Counted from the stretch's first letter, positions 6,175-14,860 are shown. The stretch: DNA of 48,415 nucleotides from Pseudomonas viridiflava (GCF_900582195.1 NZ_UTHA01000141.1:1-48415); one strand, 5' to 3'. The notes: generated from the letters alone by a model not told the origin. Program-made: numbers and translations.

Positions 6175-7986
6175 ATGCCCGATCTTTCGCGTTTCACGTC
6201 CTTGTTCGATCAAGCGCAGCGAGCCTTGCGTCTGGTTTGGGGGACATCGCGTGGCTTGTTTCTGGGGTTGGTGCTGGCAACGTTGGTGGCCGGTTTGCTG
6301 CCGGCACTGGCGGCATGGTTGGGCCAGCGGATTGTCGATGCCGTGGTGGCAGCGATGCAGTTGCACGCACAACACGGCAGTGCGCCGATGTGGCCGGTGT
6401 TGCGTTATGTGTTGTTGGAGGCCGGGGTGCTGGCGCTGTTGTCCGGCACGCAACGGGCACTGTCGGTGCAGCAATCGCTCTTGCGTGTGCAGTTGGGGCA
6501 GAAGGTCAATACGCTGATTTTGCAGAAAGCGCAGACCTTGTCACTGGTGCAGTTCGAAAACTCCGAGTTCTACGACAAACTGGTGCGCGTGCGTCGCGAG
6601 GCTTCGACCCGGCCACTGGCGCTGGTCATGAAGTCGTTGGGATTGATTCAAAACCTGATCATGCTGATCAGCTTTGGTGTGCTGCTGGTGCACTTTTCCC
6701 CTTGGGCGCTAGTGCTGTTGGTAGTCGGTGCGTTGCCGGTGTTCTTCGCCGAGGCGCATTTTTCCGGTGATGCCTTTCGGTTGTTCACCCGCCGCGCGCC
6801 GGAGAGTCGGCAGCAGAATTACATCGAAACCTTGCTCTCCCACGAAACCTATATCAAAGAGGTCAAGCTGTTCGGTTTTGCACCGCTGTTGCTGCAACGC
6901 TACCGTGACACGTTCGCCAGGCTGTATGCCGAAGACCGACGCCTGACGTTGCGCCGCGATGGCTGGGGTTTCGGCCTCGGCCTGCTCGGTACCGCGGCGT
7001 TTTACGCGGCCTATGCCTGGGTGGTGATCGATGCCGTGCACGGCCAGATCAGCCTCGGCCAGATGACCATGTATCTGGTGCTGTTCAAGCAAGGCCAAAG
7101 CGCTGTGAGCAGCAGTTTGAGTGCGATCAGTGGCCTGTACGAAGATGGTCTCTATCTGACGAGTCTTTATGAATACCTGGCCGAGCCGGTTCAGGTTGAT
7201 ACTGGGCACCTCACGGTTGGCATCTGCCCCGGTGATGGTTTGCGTTTCGAGAACGTCGGGTTCCGTTATCCCGGTGCCAGCCGGCCAGCGCTGGAAAACA
7301 TCGACCTGCAACTGGTGCCAGGCCAGAGCATGGCGCTGGTCGGCGAGAACGGTTCGGGCAAGACCACGCTGATCAAGTTACTGACCCGGCTCTATCGTCC
7401 TGATCAAGGGCGCATCCTGCTCGATGGCAGTGATTTGCAGGATTGGCAGGAGACCGCGTTACGTCGACGTATTGGCGTGATTTTTCAGGACTACATTCGC
7501 TACCAGTTCAGCGTCGGCGAAAACATCGGCGTCGGCGATACCTTGGCGTTCAACGATTCGCAACGATGGAAAGAGGCGGCTGCCCAAGGCATGGCGGCGC
7601 CCTTTATCGAAGGACTGGACAAGGGTTATGCCACGCAGTTGGGACGCTGGTTTGCCGGTGGCCAGGAATTGTCTGGCGGGCAGTGGCAGAAGATTGCCTT
7701 GTCCCGCGCGTACATGCGCCGTGATGCCGACATTCTGATCCTCGATGAGCCGACCTCCGCCCTTGATCCGGCGGCCGAGGCGGCGGTGTTCGAGCATTTC
7801 AGTCAGCACAGCGAAGGTCGCATGACGTTGCTGATTTCCCATCGTTTTTCCAGCGTGCGCAATGCCGATCACATCATCGTGCTGCAACAAGGCCGGATTC
7901 TGGAGCAGGGCGGTCACGATCAACTGATCGCCGCTGCCGGGCATTACGCGCAATTGTTCGATCTGCAGGCTCGCGGCTACCGCTAG
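6175..7986 (+). CDS. ABC exporter half-transporter (fused permease and ATPase)
   Basis: 603 residues. About 330 residues of transmembrane domain come first, with hydrophobic segments around residues 27-48, 75-95, 155-190 and 265-290. A complete nucleotide-binding domain follows: Walker A GENGSGKTT with Lys396, Q-loop VIFQDYIRY, signature LSGGQWQK, Walker B DILILDEPTSALD, and a switch histidine in LLISHRFSSV. As a half-transporter it should work as a homodimer in the inner membrane. The family exports peptides or lipophilic compounds; no substrate or immunity gene is adjacent. The start ATG has no strong ribosome-binding site. Its stop shares a self-complementary CTAG with the stop of the convergent hydrolase gene. 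Confidence 0.92.
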   Translation: MPDLSRFTSLFDQAQRALRLVWGTSRGLFLGLVLATLVAGLLPALAAWLGQRIVDAVVAAMQLHAQHGSAPMWPVLRYVLLEAGVLALLSGTQRALSVQQSLLRVQLGQKVNTLILQKAQTLSLVQFENSEFYDKLVRVRREASTRPLALVMKSLGLIQNLIMLISFGVLLVHFSPWALVLLVVGALPVFFAEAHFSGDAFRLFTRRAPESRQQNYIETLLSHETYIKEVKLFGFAPLLLQRYRDTFARLYAEDRRLTLRRDGWGFGLGLLGTAAFYAAYAWVVIDAVHGQISLGQMTMYLVLFKQGQSAVSSSLSAISGLYEDGLYLTSLYEYLAEPVQVDTGHLTVGICPGDGLRFENVGFRYPGASRPALENIDLQLVPGQSMALVGENGSGKTTLIKLLTRLYRPDQGRILLDGSDLQDWQETALRRRIGVIFQDYIRYQFSVGENIGVGDTLAFNDSQRWKEAAAQGMAAPFIEGLDKGYATQLGRWFAGGQELSGGQWQKIALSRAYMRRDADILILDEPTSALDPAAEAAVFEHFSQHSEGRMTLLISHRFSSVRNADHIIVLQQGRILEQGGHDQLIAAAGHYAQLFDLQARGYR

Positions 7987-8942
7987 GTATCCCGCCCACT
8001 GCGCACGGTTGCCGGACCGGCCACCCGCGGGGCGGGCTTGCTCTGCATCAGGCCGTCGAGCGCCTTGCGGTAATTCTGCCCGCCAAGCGCCATGCTGTTG
8101 TTATGCGTCGCGCCCGGCACCAGCAGCAAGCGCTTGGGTTGTTGCGCGGCGTTGAACAGTTGCTCGCTGAAGCGTGGTGGCACGAAAGCGTCAGCCAAAC
8201 CGTGGACCACCAGCAGCGGCATGTGAATGTCGGCGATCTTGTCGATCGAATCGAATTTCTGCGACAGCAGCCAGCGCACCGGCAGCGAAGTGTTGGCCAC
8301 GGACGCGGCGACATCCGCCAGCGTGGTGAAGGTGGACTCGATCACCAGTCCGCGCACCGGTAGCGCGGAATGATCGCGGGCGGCGGTTTGCCCGAGTTCT
8401 GCAGCCAGATCGATGGCCACAGCGCCACCGAGGGAGTGCCCGTAGATCAGGCGTTTGGCCGGGTCCGGTTGCAGCAGCTTGAAGCGCTCCCACGCCACAC
8501 GCGCGTCTTCGTAGACACTGCTTTCCGACGGCAGATCACCGTGACTCTTGCCGAAACCACGGTAATCGATGGCCAGCACTGAATAACCCGCCGCGCGCAG
8601 CTGTTCGATGCGGAACAACTGCCCGGTGAGGTTCCAGCGCACGCCATGCAGGTAGAGAATGGCCGGCGCATTGGCCTTTTCCGCCGGCCACCACCAGGCA
8701 TGGATGTTTTCCCCGGCCTTGAAGCTTTTCGGTTGCAGGTCAAGTTCCTGCACGCTACCGGGCAAGCCGCGATACCAACCGGCAGTGCCCGGTTCGATGC
8801 GAAACAGCAATTTGCGTTCGGTGTGTTCCAGCACGGCACAACTGGTCGGCACGCCGATAATCAGCGCGGCCATGCAGGCAAACGCCAAACGGCGGCGTCG
8901 CAGACGCGTCATGAAGGACAGGAACATTAAACGTTTCACCAA
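7983..8942 (-). CDS. Membrane-anchored alpha/beta hydrolase
   Basis: 319 residues with an N-terminal basic stretch and hydrophobic segment (FACMAALIIGVPTSC), suggesting a signal anchor. The cysteine context PTSC is a poor lipobox. The hydrolase fold is clear: ILYLHG oxyanion strand, LAIDYRGFGKSHG, nucleophile GHSLGG with Ser170, Asp251 in HGLADAFVP and His280 in GATHNNS. It resembles the ABHD13/BEM46-like COG1073 group; substrate unknown. An in-frame ATG 11 codons in is an alternative start. The stop codon overlaps the stop of the convergent ABC gene by 4 bases. Confidence 0.88.
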   Translation of the reverse strand: MVKRLMFLSFMTRLRRRRLAFACMAALIIGVPTSCAVLEHTERKLLFRIEPGTAGWYRGLPGSVQELDLQPKSFKAGENIHAWWWPAEKANAPAILYLHGVRWNLTGQLFRIEQLRAAGYSVLAIDYRGFGKSHGDLPSESSVYEDARVAWERFKLLQPDPAKRLIYGHSLGGAVAIDLAAELGQTAARDHSALPVRGLVIESTFTTLADVAASVANTSLPVRWLLSQKFDSIDKIADIHMPLLVVHGLADAFVPPRFSEQLFNAAQQPKRLLLVPGATHNNSMALGGQNYRKALDGLMQSKPAPRVAGPATVRSGRDT

Positions 8943-9039
8943 GTCGCAGACAAAGAACGCTTTTTACCAGATGCCTCGGTCTGCGCGTGAGTTTTTCGAC
9001 CACCGCCCCGGCGCAACGATTACCAAATGCTGCAAAGAC

Positions 9040-10038
9040 TCACACGACCTGCAGAACGATCTTGCCGATATGGTCGCCAGCCTCCATGTGCGCGTGAGCC
9101 TGAGCGGCGTCGGCGAGAGGGTAAACCTTGTCGATCATCGGCAGACAGCGCCCGGCAGCCAGCGCCGGCCAAACGTGCTCGCGCAGTTGATCGGCAATCG
9201 CGGCTTTTTCAGCAGCGGTACGGGCACGCAATAGGGAGCCGGTGATCACCGCGCGTTTGGCCATCATTGCCAGCAGGTCAAAGTCGTTAGCCCGTGCGCC
9301 GCCGAGGAAACCGAGCATGACCAGACGGCCATCCATCGCCAGTGCGCCGAGGTTATCGTTGAGATACGAGCCGCCCATGATGTCGAGGATCACATTCACA
9401 CCTTGGCCGGCGGTTTTATCGGCGATGACCTGTGCGAATTTCTCATCGCGGTAATTGATCGCTTCGCCACCCAGATCGCGAATTGCCGCGCATTTGTCCG
9501 GGCTGCCGGCGGTGGCGAACGCTTCTATACCAAATTCGCGGCACAGCATCAGTGCGGTTGTGCCGATGCCGCTGGTGCCACCGTGAATCAGCGCGCGTTG
9601 ACCACGGCTGGCGCCACCGAGGCCGAACAGGTTGGCCCATACGGTAAAGAACGTTTCCGGGATCGCAGCAGCGTGCACCCAGTCCAGGCCTTGTGGAATC
9701 GGCAGGGTCTGGCCGGCCGGGACGGCGCAGTATTCGGCATAACCGCCGCCATTGGTCAGCGCGCAGACTTTGTCGCCCACGGCGAACTGACTGACACCCG
9801 CCCCGAGTGCCACGACTTCGCCGGCCACCTCCAGGCCCGGGATCGGGTTCATGCCGGGTTTCATCGGGTATTTGCCGGCACGCTGCAAGGCATCCGGCCG
9901 GTTGATTCCGGCGGCGTGTACGCGGATCAATACCTCGCCTTCTGCGACGGCTGGAAGCGGCACGCGTTGGGGGTGCAAGACGTCGGGGCCACCGGGTTCG
10001 CTGATTTCGATTCGGGTCATTTCATTGGGCAGGGACAT
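9040..10038 (-). CDS. NAD(P)H:quinone oxidoreductase, zinc-independent MDR family
   Basis: 332 residues of the medium-chain dehydrogenase/reductase superfamily, quinone-oxidoreductase branch (PIG3/QorA-like). Evidence is the N-terminal GroES-like domain (VHAAGINRPDALQRAGKYP, GLEVAGEVVALG) and the cofactor-binding LIHGGTSGIGTTALMLC with no catalytic zinc cysteines. The C terminus, HAHMEAGDHIGKIVLQV, is typical. The start at 10038 (MSLPNEMTRIEI) fits homologues; the frame is open 51 bases further, and a second ATG follows six codons in. It lies 60 bases downstream of the MFS gene on the same strand, so co-transcription is possible. Confidence 0.92.
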   Translation of the reverse strand: MSLPNEMTRIEISEPGGPDVLHPQRVPLPAVAEGEVLIRVHAAGINRPDALQRAGKYPMKPGMNPIPGLEVAGEVVALGAGVSQFAVGDKVCALTNGGGYAEYCAVPAGQTLPIPQGLDWVHAAAIPETFFTVWANLFGLGGASRGQRALIHGGTSGIGTTALMLCREFGIEAFATAGSPDKCAAIRDLGGEAINYRDEKFAQVIADKTAGQGVNVILDIMGGSYLNDNLGALAMDGRLVMLGFLGGARANDFDLLAMMAKRAVITGSLLRARTAAEKAAIADQLREHVWPALAAGRCLPMIDKVYPLADAAQAHAHMEAGDHIGKIVLQVV

Positions 10039-10098
10039 ATCGTTTCTCTTGGCTTGAGTTGTGTAAGTGGGAGCCTGCCGAGCAGGCAATGATTCCCT

Positions 10099-11307
10099 TC
10101 AATTTGCGCAGCAGCGCGGCTCAACCGGAGCGGGCAGCCATTTCATGGCTTGCTCCAGCAGCAACGCCACGACAATCGCGCCAGCGGCAATGACGAACAA
10201 CAACGCGTGGTGACCGCCGCTGGCATTGAACAGCGCCGAATAGGCAAAACCGGCCAGCGCCTGAAACGTAGCGAACGATACCGTGGCACGGCTCCAGGCG
10301 ATTTGCTGGCGATGGTGCTCCGGCACCAATTCATGCACCCGAGCCAGCGCCAGCGGCACAATGCCCGGCGGAAATGAACCGAGAATCACCGCCAGCAACG
10401 CCAGCGCCAGAAAAGACTGAGTCAGTGCCAGCAGCGCAAGAGCAATCGCCTGCACCACCAGCACCAGACGAATGCCGGACCTTGCGCCAAGCTGATCGGC
10501 GAGAAAGCCATAACTCACCGGGCCGACAATCGCGCCCAAGCCATACATCACCCACACCAACGCGCCGATATGCGCTCCGGCACCGAGTCCACGTGCCACG
10601 TAATCCACCAGAAACACCATGGCCGGCACCAGGCCAGCGGCCATAAAGGCGTATTGAGCGAACAGTAGATACACACCGCGCGGTGTCGGTTCTGCGGACA
10701 CCGTTTCTTTTGCAACGAGCGGGTGCCGGAAATCAGACGGCCAGCCAAACCAGCTCAGCGCCGTCAGCAACAAGGCCAAAGCCCCAAGGCCCAGCCACGT
10801 CGCTTGCAAACCAAGGCTCAACAGCGGCGGCACCAGCGTCCCGGAACCGGCAATGCCGAGACCGATGCCCAGAAAAATCGCGCCACTGGCCAGCCCTTTT
10901 CGCGCCGCCGGTACATGCGGCAATACAGTCGCGGCCACCAGCACCATGATCGCGCCGCCGGCAATCCCTGACAGCAGTCGCCAGCCGAAGAACCAGCTCA
11001 CTGACAACGGAAACGCACAGGCAAAAAATGCCGCCGTGACCACCAGCATCATCAGCCGCAAGGCATTTTTATTGCCGAGCTGGCGAGCTGTCGGCCGGCC
11101 GAGCAGGGCGCCGATCAGATAGCCCACCAGATTGGCGGCACCGAGGTAGACAACATCATTGGCGCTGAACCACTGCGCTTCAATCAGCGAAGGAATCAAC
11201 GGCGTGTAAGCGAAACGCGCCAGTCCGATGCTGACCAGGCTGGCACAGAGGCCAGCGAAGATCGGCAGCCAGATACCGGTGGAGGTTGAAGTGCGCATGA
11301 TAGCCAT
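10099..11307 (-). CDS. YbfB/YjiJ-family MFS transporter
   Basis: 402 residues with about 12 hydrophobic segments. The N terminus (LVSIGLARFAYTPLIPSLI, AANLVGYLIGALLGR) is characteristic of the YbfB/YjiJ branch of the major facilitator superfamily, inner-membrane proteins mostly of unknown substrate. The divergent LysR regulator 102 bases away probably controls it through the dyads between them. Two ATGs (11307 and 11298) are plausible starts. Confidence 0.92.
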   Translation of the reverse strand: MAIMRTSTSTGIWLPIFAGLCASLVSIGLARFAYTPLIPSLIEAQWFSANDVVYLGAANLVGYLIGALLGRPTARQLGNKNALRLMMLVVTAAFFACAFPLSVSWFFGWRLLSGIAGGAIMVLVAATVLPHVPAARKGLASGAIFLGIGLGIAGSGTLVPPLLSLGLQATWLGLGALALLLTALSWFGWPSDFRHPLVAKETVSAEPTPRGVYLLFAQYAFMAAGLVPAMVFLVDYVARGLGAGAHIGALVWVMYGLGAIVGPVSYGFLADQLGARSGIRLVLVVQAIALALLALTQSFLALALLAVILGSFPPGIVPLALARVHELVPEHHRQQIAWSRATVSFATFQALAGFAYSALFNASGGHHALLFVIAAGAIVVALLLEQAMKWLPAPVEPRCCAN

Positions 11308-11348
11308 CTCGAGGAATGTTTATGGCGCCCAGCATATCGGCTATCGTT

Positions 11349-11396
11349 GCTGCGTTAATGCAGCGAATTGGCGGCACGATGATGCGAATTTGCATC
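11349..11396. promoter_or_regulatory. Tandem operator-like dyads between MFS and LysR genes
   Basis: Two inverted repeats of the same geometry: GCTGC-GTTAAT-GCAGC (11349-11364) and GATGC-GAATTT-GCATC (11381-11396). Their centres are exactly 32 bases apart, close to three helical turns. Such pairs are typical of LysR-type recognition and activation sites in divergent promoters. The second dyad ends 13 bases before the LysR start codon, suggesting autoregulation. Confidence 0.6.
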
Positions 11397-11409
11397 GCTG
11401 GGAGATAGC

Positions 11410-12285
11410 ATGAATTGGGATGACGCACGGGTATTTCTTGCCGTTTGCCGCGAGTCGACGTTGCGCGGCGCAGCGCGAGTTTTGGGCGTGGATCAGGCGA
11501 CGGTCGGGCGGCGCATCACGGCACTGGAAAAGTCCCTGAGCGCGACGCTGTTCCTGCGTACCTCTGACGGCTACGCGTTGACGGCGGTGGGTGAAGCGGC
11601 GCTCAAAAGCGTGGAGAAAATGGAGCATTCGGCCCTGGAGCTTGAGCGGCAGATCCAGGGCCTGGACGATCGCCTGACTGGCACGGTGCGAGTCAGTACC
11701 ACCGATTCGCTGGCCATCGATTTTCTGATCCCGGCGATTGCCCGTTTGCACGAGCAGCACCCGGACGTGCGCGTACAACTGGATGCGTCCACACAGATCC
11801 TCAGCCTGGCCAAGCGCGAGGCGGATATCGCCGTGCGCAACACCCGGCCGGACAACCCTGACCTGATCGCCCGACGCATTGCCCGATGGCCAGTGGGGCT
11901 GTTCGCCTCTCAAGCCTATATAGAAGCCAATGGCGTGCCGCAGCCGGACACGGCGTTCGAGGGGCATGATCTGGTGGCCTATCAACCGTATCTGCAAAGC
12001 AAAAAGGACCTGACCCTGGTATCGGAGCCGTTCAGTCGCGGACGGATCGTCGCCAGCCTCAGTTCCAGTTTGCTTGTGCGCCGGTCGATTGCTGCCGGTT
12101 TGGGTGTAGGAGAAATCCCGGTGTACATGGGCGAGCGCGATGGTCTGATCAGGCTCTGGCCGGAGCGCACTCGACCGTTGCCGTACGAAGTGTGGTTGGT
12201 GACCCACGCGGATCTGCGCCATACCGCGCGGGTGAGGGCGGTGATCGAGCAGATTGTCGATGTGTTCGCGTCGGAGAATGACTAG
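11410..12285 (+). CDS. LysR-family transcriptional regulator
   Basis: 291 residues: an N-terminal helix-turn-helix (DARVFLAVCRESTLRGAARV, VDQATVGRRITALEKSL), a linker helix, and an effector-binding domain opening with GTVRVSTTDSLAIDFLIPAI. The ATG follows a good ribosome-binding site, GGGAG. It is divergent from the MFS transporter gene, the usual layout for a LysR protein and its target. Confidence 0.93.
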   Translation: MNWDDARVFLAVCRESTLRGAARVLGVDQATVGRRITALEKSLSATLFLRTSDGYALTAVGEAALKSVEKMEHSALELERQIQGLDDRLTGTVRVSTTDSLAIDFLIPAIARLHEQHPDVRVQLDASTQILSLAKREADIAVRNTRPDNPDLIARRIARWPVGLFASQAYIEANGVPQPDTAFEGHDLVAYQPYLQSKKDLTLVSEPFSRGRIVASLSSSLLVRRSIAAGLGVGEIPVYMGERDGLIRLWPERTRPLPYEVWLVTHADLRHTARVRAVIEQIVDVFASEND

Positions 12286-12316
12286 GCAGACGTTCTTTTG
12301 GCAGGGCTACAAGCTC

Positions 12317-12390
12317 TGACGAAACGGCCTACATCAGAGGCAGAATCTCCCGGCTTGTGAGGAGGTTGGATGGGGCCTATTGTTTCGTCA
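12317..12390. repeat. Long inverted repeat in the leader of the small membrane-protein gene
   Basis: TGACGAAAC (12317-12325) is perfectly complementary to GTTTCGTCA (12382-12390), separated by 56 bases. Inside, GGCC at 12326 can pair with GGCC at 12374. It lies in the 180-base gap between the LysR stop and the next gene and could form a leader hairpin in the transcript. Confidence 0.4.
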
Positions 12391-12399
12391 TGTCGGTGA
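12370..12399 (+). CDS. Possible leader peptide (9 codons)
   Basis: A GAGGAGG ribosome-binding site (12359-12365) sits four bases before an ATG that opens a nine-codon frame, MGPIVSSCR, then TGA. The frame lies within the 3' arm of the inverted repeat, and the next gene begins 66 bases downstream with its own ribosome-binding site. The strong Shine-Dalgarno sequence is the main support; translation is unproven. Confidence 0.3.
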   Translation: MGPIVSSCR

Positions 12400-12424
12400 G
12401 GGGCGCAGGGCTCGCACTGATGTT

Positions 12425-12442
12425 GATACCAGGGACGGTATC
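12425..12442. promoter_or_regulatory. Small hairpin upstream of the TTG-start gene
   Basis: GATACC-AGGGAC-GGTATC is a perfect 6-bp dyad ending about 10 bases before the ribosome-binding site AGGAAGG. It could be an operator or an RNA hairpin affecting translation. Confidence 0.3.
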
Positions 12443-12465
12443 TGTAAACCCAGGAAGGTGTCGAA

Positions 12466-12927
12466 TTGAGAACCACGGAATTCAGTCAAAACCCAATCAG
12501 TGACCTTGCGAGCAAAGGTCGGAATACTCAAGCCATGAACGCTATCAGTCGTGAAGAATTCAATGCCAGGATCGAAACCATTGAGACCAGAATGGACGCT
12601 CGGTTCGAGGGTGTGTCGGCAAAAATCGATGCTTATCTTTTGACTCAGGCGGAGAGGGACAAACGATACGATCTGATGTGGGACGGCGTACAACAAATCG
12701 CCGAAGACTCAAAAGAAGCCATCAAACAGGCCTCGACCGTGAAGGCGCATTACTGGGCGACGACGGCCGTCCACTTTCTCGGAATGATCACCGTCGTCGT
12801 TGGGGCGCATTTCGCCAATCAAGCCGCGGTGTTAACCACCTTGCAGACGACACTCGCTGCGATCCAGGTAGGCAAGGATATAAGTTCACCAAGACCTGCT
12901 TCGCAGCAGGCGCCCGAATCACAATAG
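12466..12927 (+). CDS. Small coiled-coil membrane protein, unknown function
   Basis: A 153-residue protein. An N-terminal charged, helix-rich region (SREEFNARIETIETRMDARF) looks like a short coiled coil. One hydrophobic segment follows at about residues 98-115 (TTAVHFLGMITVVVGAHF), then a short polar tail. I favour a TTG start at 12466 because AGGAAGG (12453-12459) lies at ideal spacing; an ATG at 12535 lacks a ribosome-binding site but would begin right before the coiled coil. I do not recognise the family; the shape recalls small phage or holin-associated membrane proteins, but there are no phage genes nearby. Confidence 0.65.
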   Translation: MRTTEFSQNPISDLASKGRNTQAMNAISREEFNARIETIETRMDARFEGVSAKIDAYLLTQAERDKRYDLMWDGVQQIAEDSKEAIKQASTVKAHYWATTAVHFLGMITVVVGAHFANQAAVLTTLQTTLAAIQVGKDISSPRPASQQAPESQ

Positions 12928-12954
12928 AAAACGGCCTTCAATGAAGGCCGTTTT
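12928..12954. terminator. Bidirectional terminator
   Basis: AAAACGGCCTTC (12928-12939), loop AAT, GAAGGCCGTTTT (12943-12954). The A/T tracts on both strands serve the small membrane-protein gene and the convergent pirin gene. Confidence 0.88.
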
Positions 12955-12975
12955 CGTGAGCAATGAAACACCGAG

Positions 12976-13698
12976 TCATGGCATCTCGGGCAATTCCTGC
13001 GGCCGCAAGTCGAACACCAACACCTCGGCATCGACACCGTTGCTCAAGGTCAGCAACTGTTCCTCGCGAACCCGCACGCCGTCACCTTCGCGCAGTGGCT
13101 GGCCATTGAGTTCAACGCTGCCACGTGCGACATGCACATAGGCATAGCGGTTGGCTGGCAGTTCCAGCGTGGCGCTTTCCTTGCCGTCGAACAGCCCGGC
13201 GAAGACCCGTGCATCCTGGCGCACTTTCAGCGAGCCGTCGTGACCGTCCGGCGAAATGATCAACTGCAGACGACCGCGTTTTTTCTGTGCGGTGAAATGC
13301 TCCTGTTGATAGCGCGGTTTGGCACCGGCAACTTCCGGCACAATCCAGATCTGCAGAAAATGAACCGGTTTTGTTGCCGAGTGGTTGAATTCGCTGTGCG
13401 CTACGCCGCTGCCGGCGCTCATCAACTGCACGTCGCCCGGGCGGATAACCGAACCGGTGCCCAGTGTGTCCTTGTGCTCCAACGCACCTTCCAGCACGTA
13501 GGAAAAGATCTCCATGTCGCGATGCGGGTGCTGGCCGAAGCCTTTACCGGCGGCTACGCGGTCGTCGTTGATCACCAGCAGATCGGAAAAACCCTGCTCG
13601 CGCGGGTTGCGATAGCTGGCGAAGGAAAAGGTGTGAAAGGACTTCAACCAGCCATGATTGGCGAGGCCACGATCGGAGGCTTTGCGAAGAGTCAGCAT
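12976..13698 (-). CDS. Pirin-family bicupin, YhhW-like quercetin dioxygenase
   Basis: 240 residues. The pirin N terminus is clear, and the four metal ligands match E. coli YhhW in position: His57 and His59 in HPHRDMEIF, His101 and Glu103 in GVAHSEF. The C-terminal cupin (ARVFAGLFDGKESATLEL) is degenerate, as usual. E. coli YhhW has quercetin 2,3-dioxygenase activity in vitro; the natural substrate is uncertain. It diverges from the GlxA-type regulator gene. Confidence 0.93.
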   Translation of the reverse strand: MLTLRKASDRGLANHGWLKSFHTFSFASYRNPREQGFSDLLVINDDRVAAGKGFGQHPHRDMEIFSYVLEGALEHKDTLGTGSVIRPGDVQLMSAGSGVAHSEFNHSATKPVHFLQIWIVPEVAGAKPRYQQEHFTAQKKRGRLQLIISPDGHDGSLKVRQDARVFAGLFDGKESATLELPANRYAYVHVARGSVELNGQPLREGDGVRVREEQLLTLSNGVDAEVLVFDLRPQELPEMP

Positions 13699-13789
13699 GA
13701 TGAAATCTCCTTGCGGGACGTGAATTCGTCCGAGTGAGGAGAAGCTTACTGGTCACCTCGCGAAGCAAAAAGTAGATGAAAACTGAAAG

Positions 13790-13812
13790 ACTGTCCCTTT
13801 CTGGTTGACAGT
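13790..13812. promoter_or_regulatory. Dyad between pirin and GlxA-type regulator genes
   Basis: ACTGTC (13790-13795) and GACAGT (13807-13812) form an inverted repeat with an 11-base spacer, nested within AAAACTG (13779-13785) and CAGTTTT (13809-13815). The right half includes TTGACA, a -35 look-alike, so the site could be an operator over a promoter. The binding protein is not known; the adjacent AraC-type regulator is a candidate. Confidence 0.4.
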
Positions 13813-13909
13813 TTTGCGATACCCTTCACACAAAACTTTTGCGCGCAATCGGCCGTAAATGGCCATAATGTCTAGCGTGTGTCTCTTTCGATTTAAGTGA
13901 TATCTCCCC

Positions 13910-14860
13910 ATGAAAACCGTGGCAATGGTGCTGTTCCCCGACTTCCTCCTGCTCGACATGGCCGGGCCATTGGAGGTTTTTTCCGTTGCCAATCGCTACC
14001 TGAAACCCGATGCGCATTATCAATTGATCACCCTTGGTACCGAAGATGGCCCGCTGCGGGCCTCCAATGGTGTGATGGTGCAGGCCGACCGGACCATTGG
14101 CGACGACACCGAACGTTATGATTTGCTGCTGGTGCCGGGAGGCCCCGGTGCTTACAACCAACAATTTCCGTCGTTGTTTGCCTGGCTCAAAGATGCAGTC
14201 CGGCGTGTCGAGTACTACGGATCCATCTGCACTGGCGCCTTTGTCCTGGGGCATGCCGGTTTGCTGGATGGTTATCGGGTAACCACGCACTGGAACTACA
14301 CCGAGCGCCTGATCAAGGGATTCCCGAAAGCCCATGTCACGACCGATCAGATCTATGTCGAGGATCGCAACCTGATCACCTCGGGAGGCGTTACTGCCGG
14401 CATCGATATGGCGCTGGCCGTGATTGCCCGCGATCACGGCAAGAAACTCGCCCAGGATGTGGCCAAAGTCTTGCTGGTGGTGATGAAGCGGCAGGGCGGG
14501 CAGGCGCAGTTCAGTCCGCTGATGGCTGCCGTGGCTCCGCAGGAAACCCCGATCACTCGCGCCCAGAGTTACGTGCTGGAACATCTCGACGAAGCCTTCA
14601 CGGTCGAGCGCATGGCGGCCATTGCCAACATGAGCGCGCGCCACTTCGCACGGGTGTTCACCCGCGACATCAACATGACGCCGATGGAGTTTTTGCAAAG
14701 TGCGCGCATCGACTGCGCGCGCAATCTGCTGGAAACCAGCGATCTGCCGCTTAAAACCGTGGCTTACAAAAGTGGTTTCGGCAGTGTGCGGCACATGCGT
14801 TCGCTGTTCGCTGAAAAGCTCGGCCTGACCCCCGCGCAATACCGCGAACAGTTCAGCTAG
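13910..14860 (+). CDS. GlxA-type AraC regulator with DJ-1/PfpI domain
   Basis: 316 residues. The N-terminal class-I glutamine-amidotransferase-like domain shows FPDFLLLDMAGPLEVF, LLLVPGGPGAY and the nucleophile-elbow SICTGAF with Cys107. The C-terminal AraC domain has two helix-turn-helix units (FTVERMAAIANMSARHFARV and LPLKTVAYKSGFGSVRHMRS). This is the GlxA/FtrA arrangement; relatives in Pseudomonas sense metabolites such as betaine or arginine derivatives, but the ligand here is not evident. No strong ribosome-binding site is visible. Confidence 0.93.
   Translation: MKTVAMVLFPDFLLLDMAGPLEVFSVANRYLKPDAHYQLITLGTEDGPLRASNGVMVQADRTIGDDTERYDLLLVPGGPGAYNQQFPSLFAWLKDAVRRVEYYGSICTGAFVLGHAGLLDGYRVTTHWNYTERLIKGFPKAHVTTDQIYVEDRNLITSGGVTAGIDMALAVIARDHGKKLAQDVAKVLLVVMKRQGGQAQFSPLMAAVAPQETPITRAQSYVLEHLDEAFTVERMAAIANMSARHFARVFTRDINMTPMEFLQSARIDCARNLLETSDLPLKTVAYKSGFGSVRHMRSLFAEKLGLTPAQYREQFS

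Noticed and set aside
7983..7986. Overlapping CTAG stop codons as a special signal
   Set aside because: CTAG is self-complementary, so convergent genes can share it by chance; no wider structure is seen.
8907..8942. A lipoprotein signal in the hydrolase at 7983-8942
   Set aside because: The cysteine is preceded by PTS rather than a lipobox such as L-A-G, so a signal anchor is more likely.
13805..13833. A sigma-70 promoter starting at TTGACA
   Set aside because: The -35 is perfect, but no acceptable -10 lies 16-18 bases downstream (ACACAA at 17).
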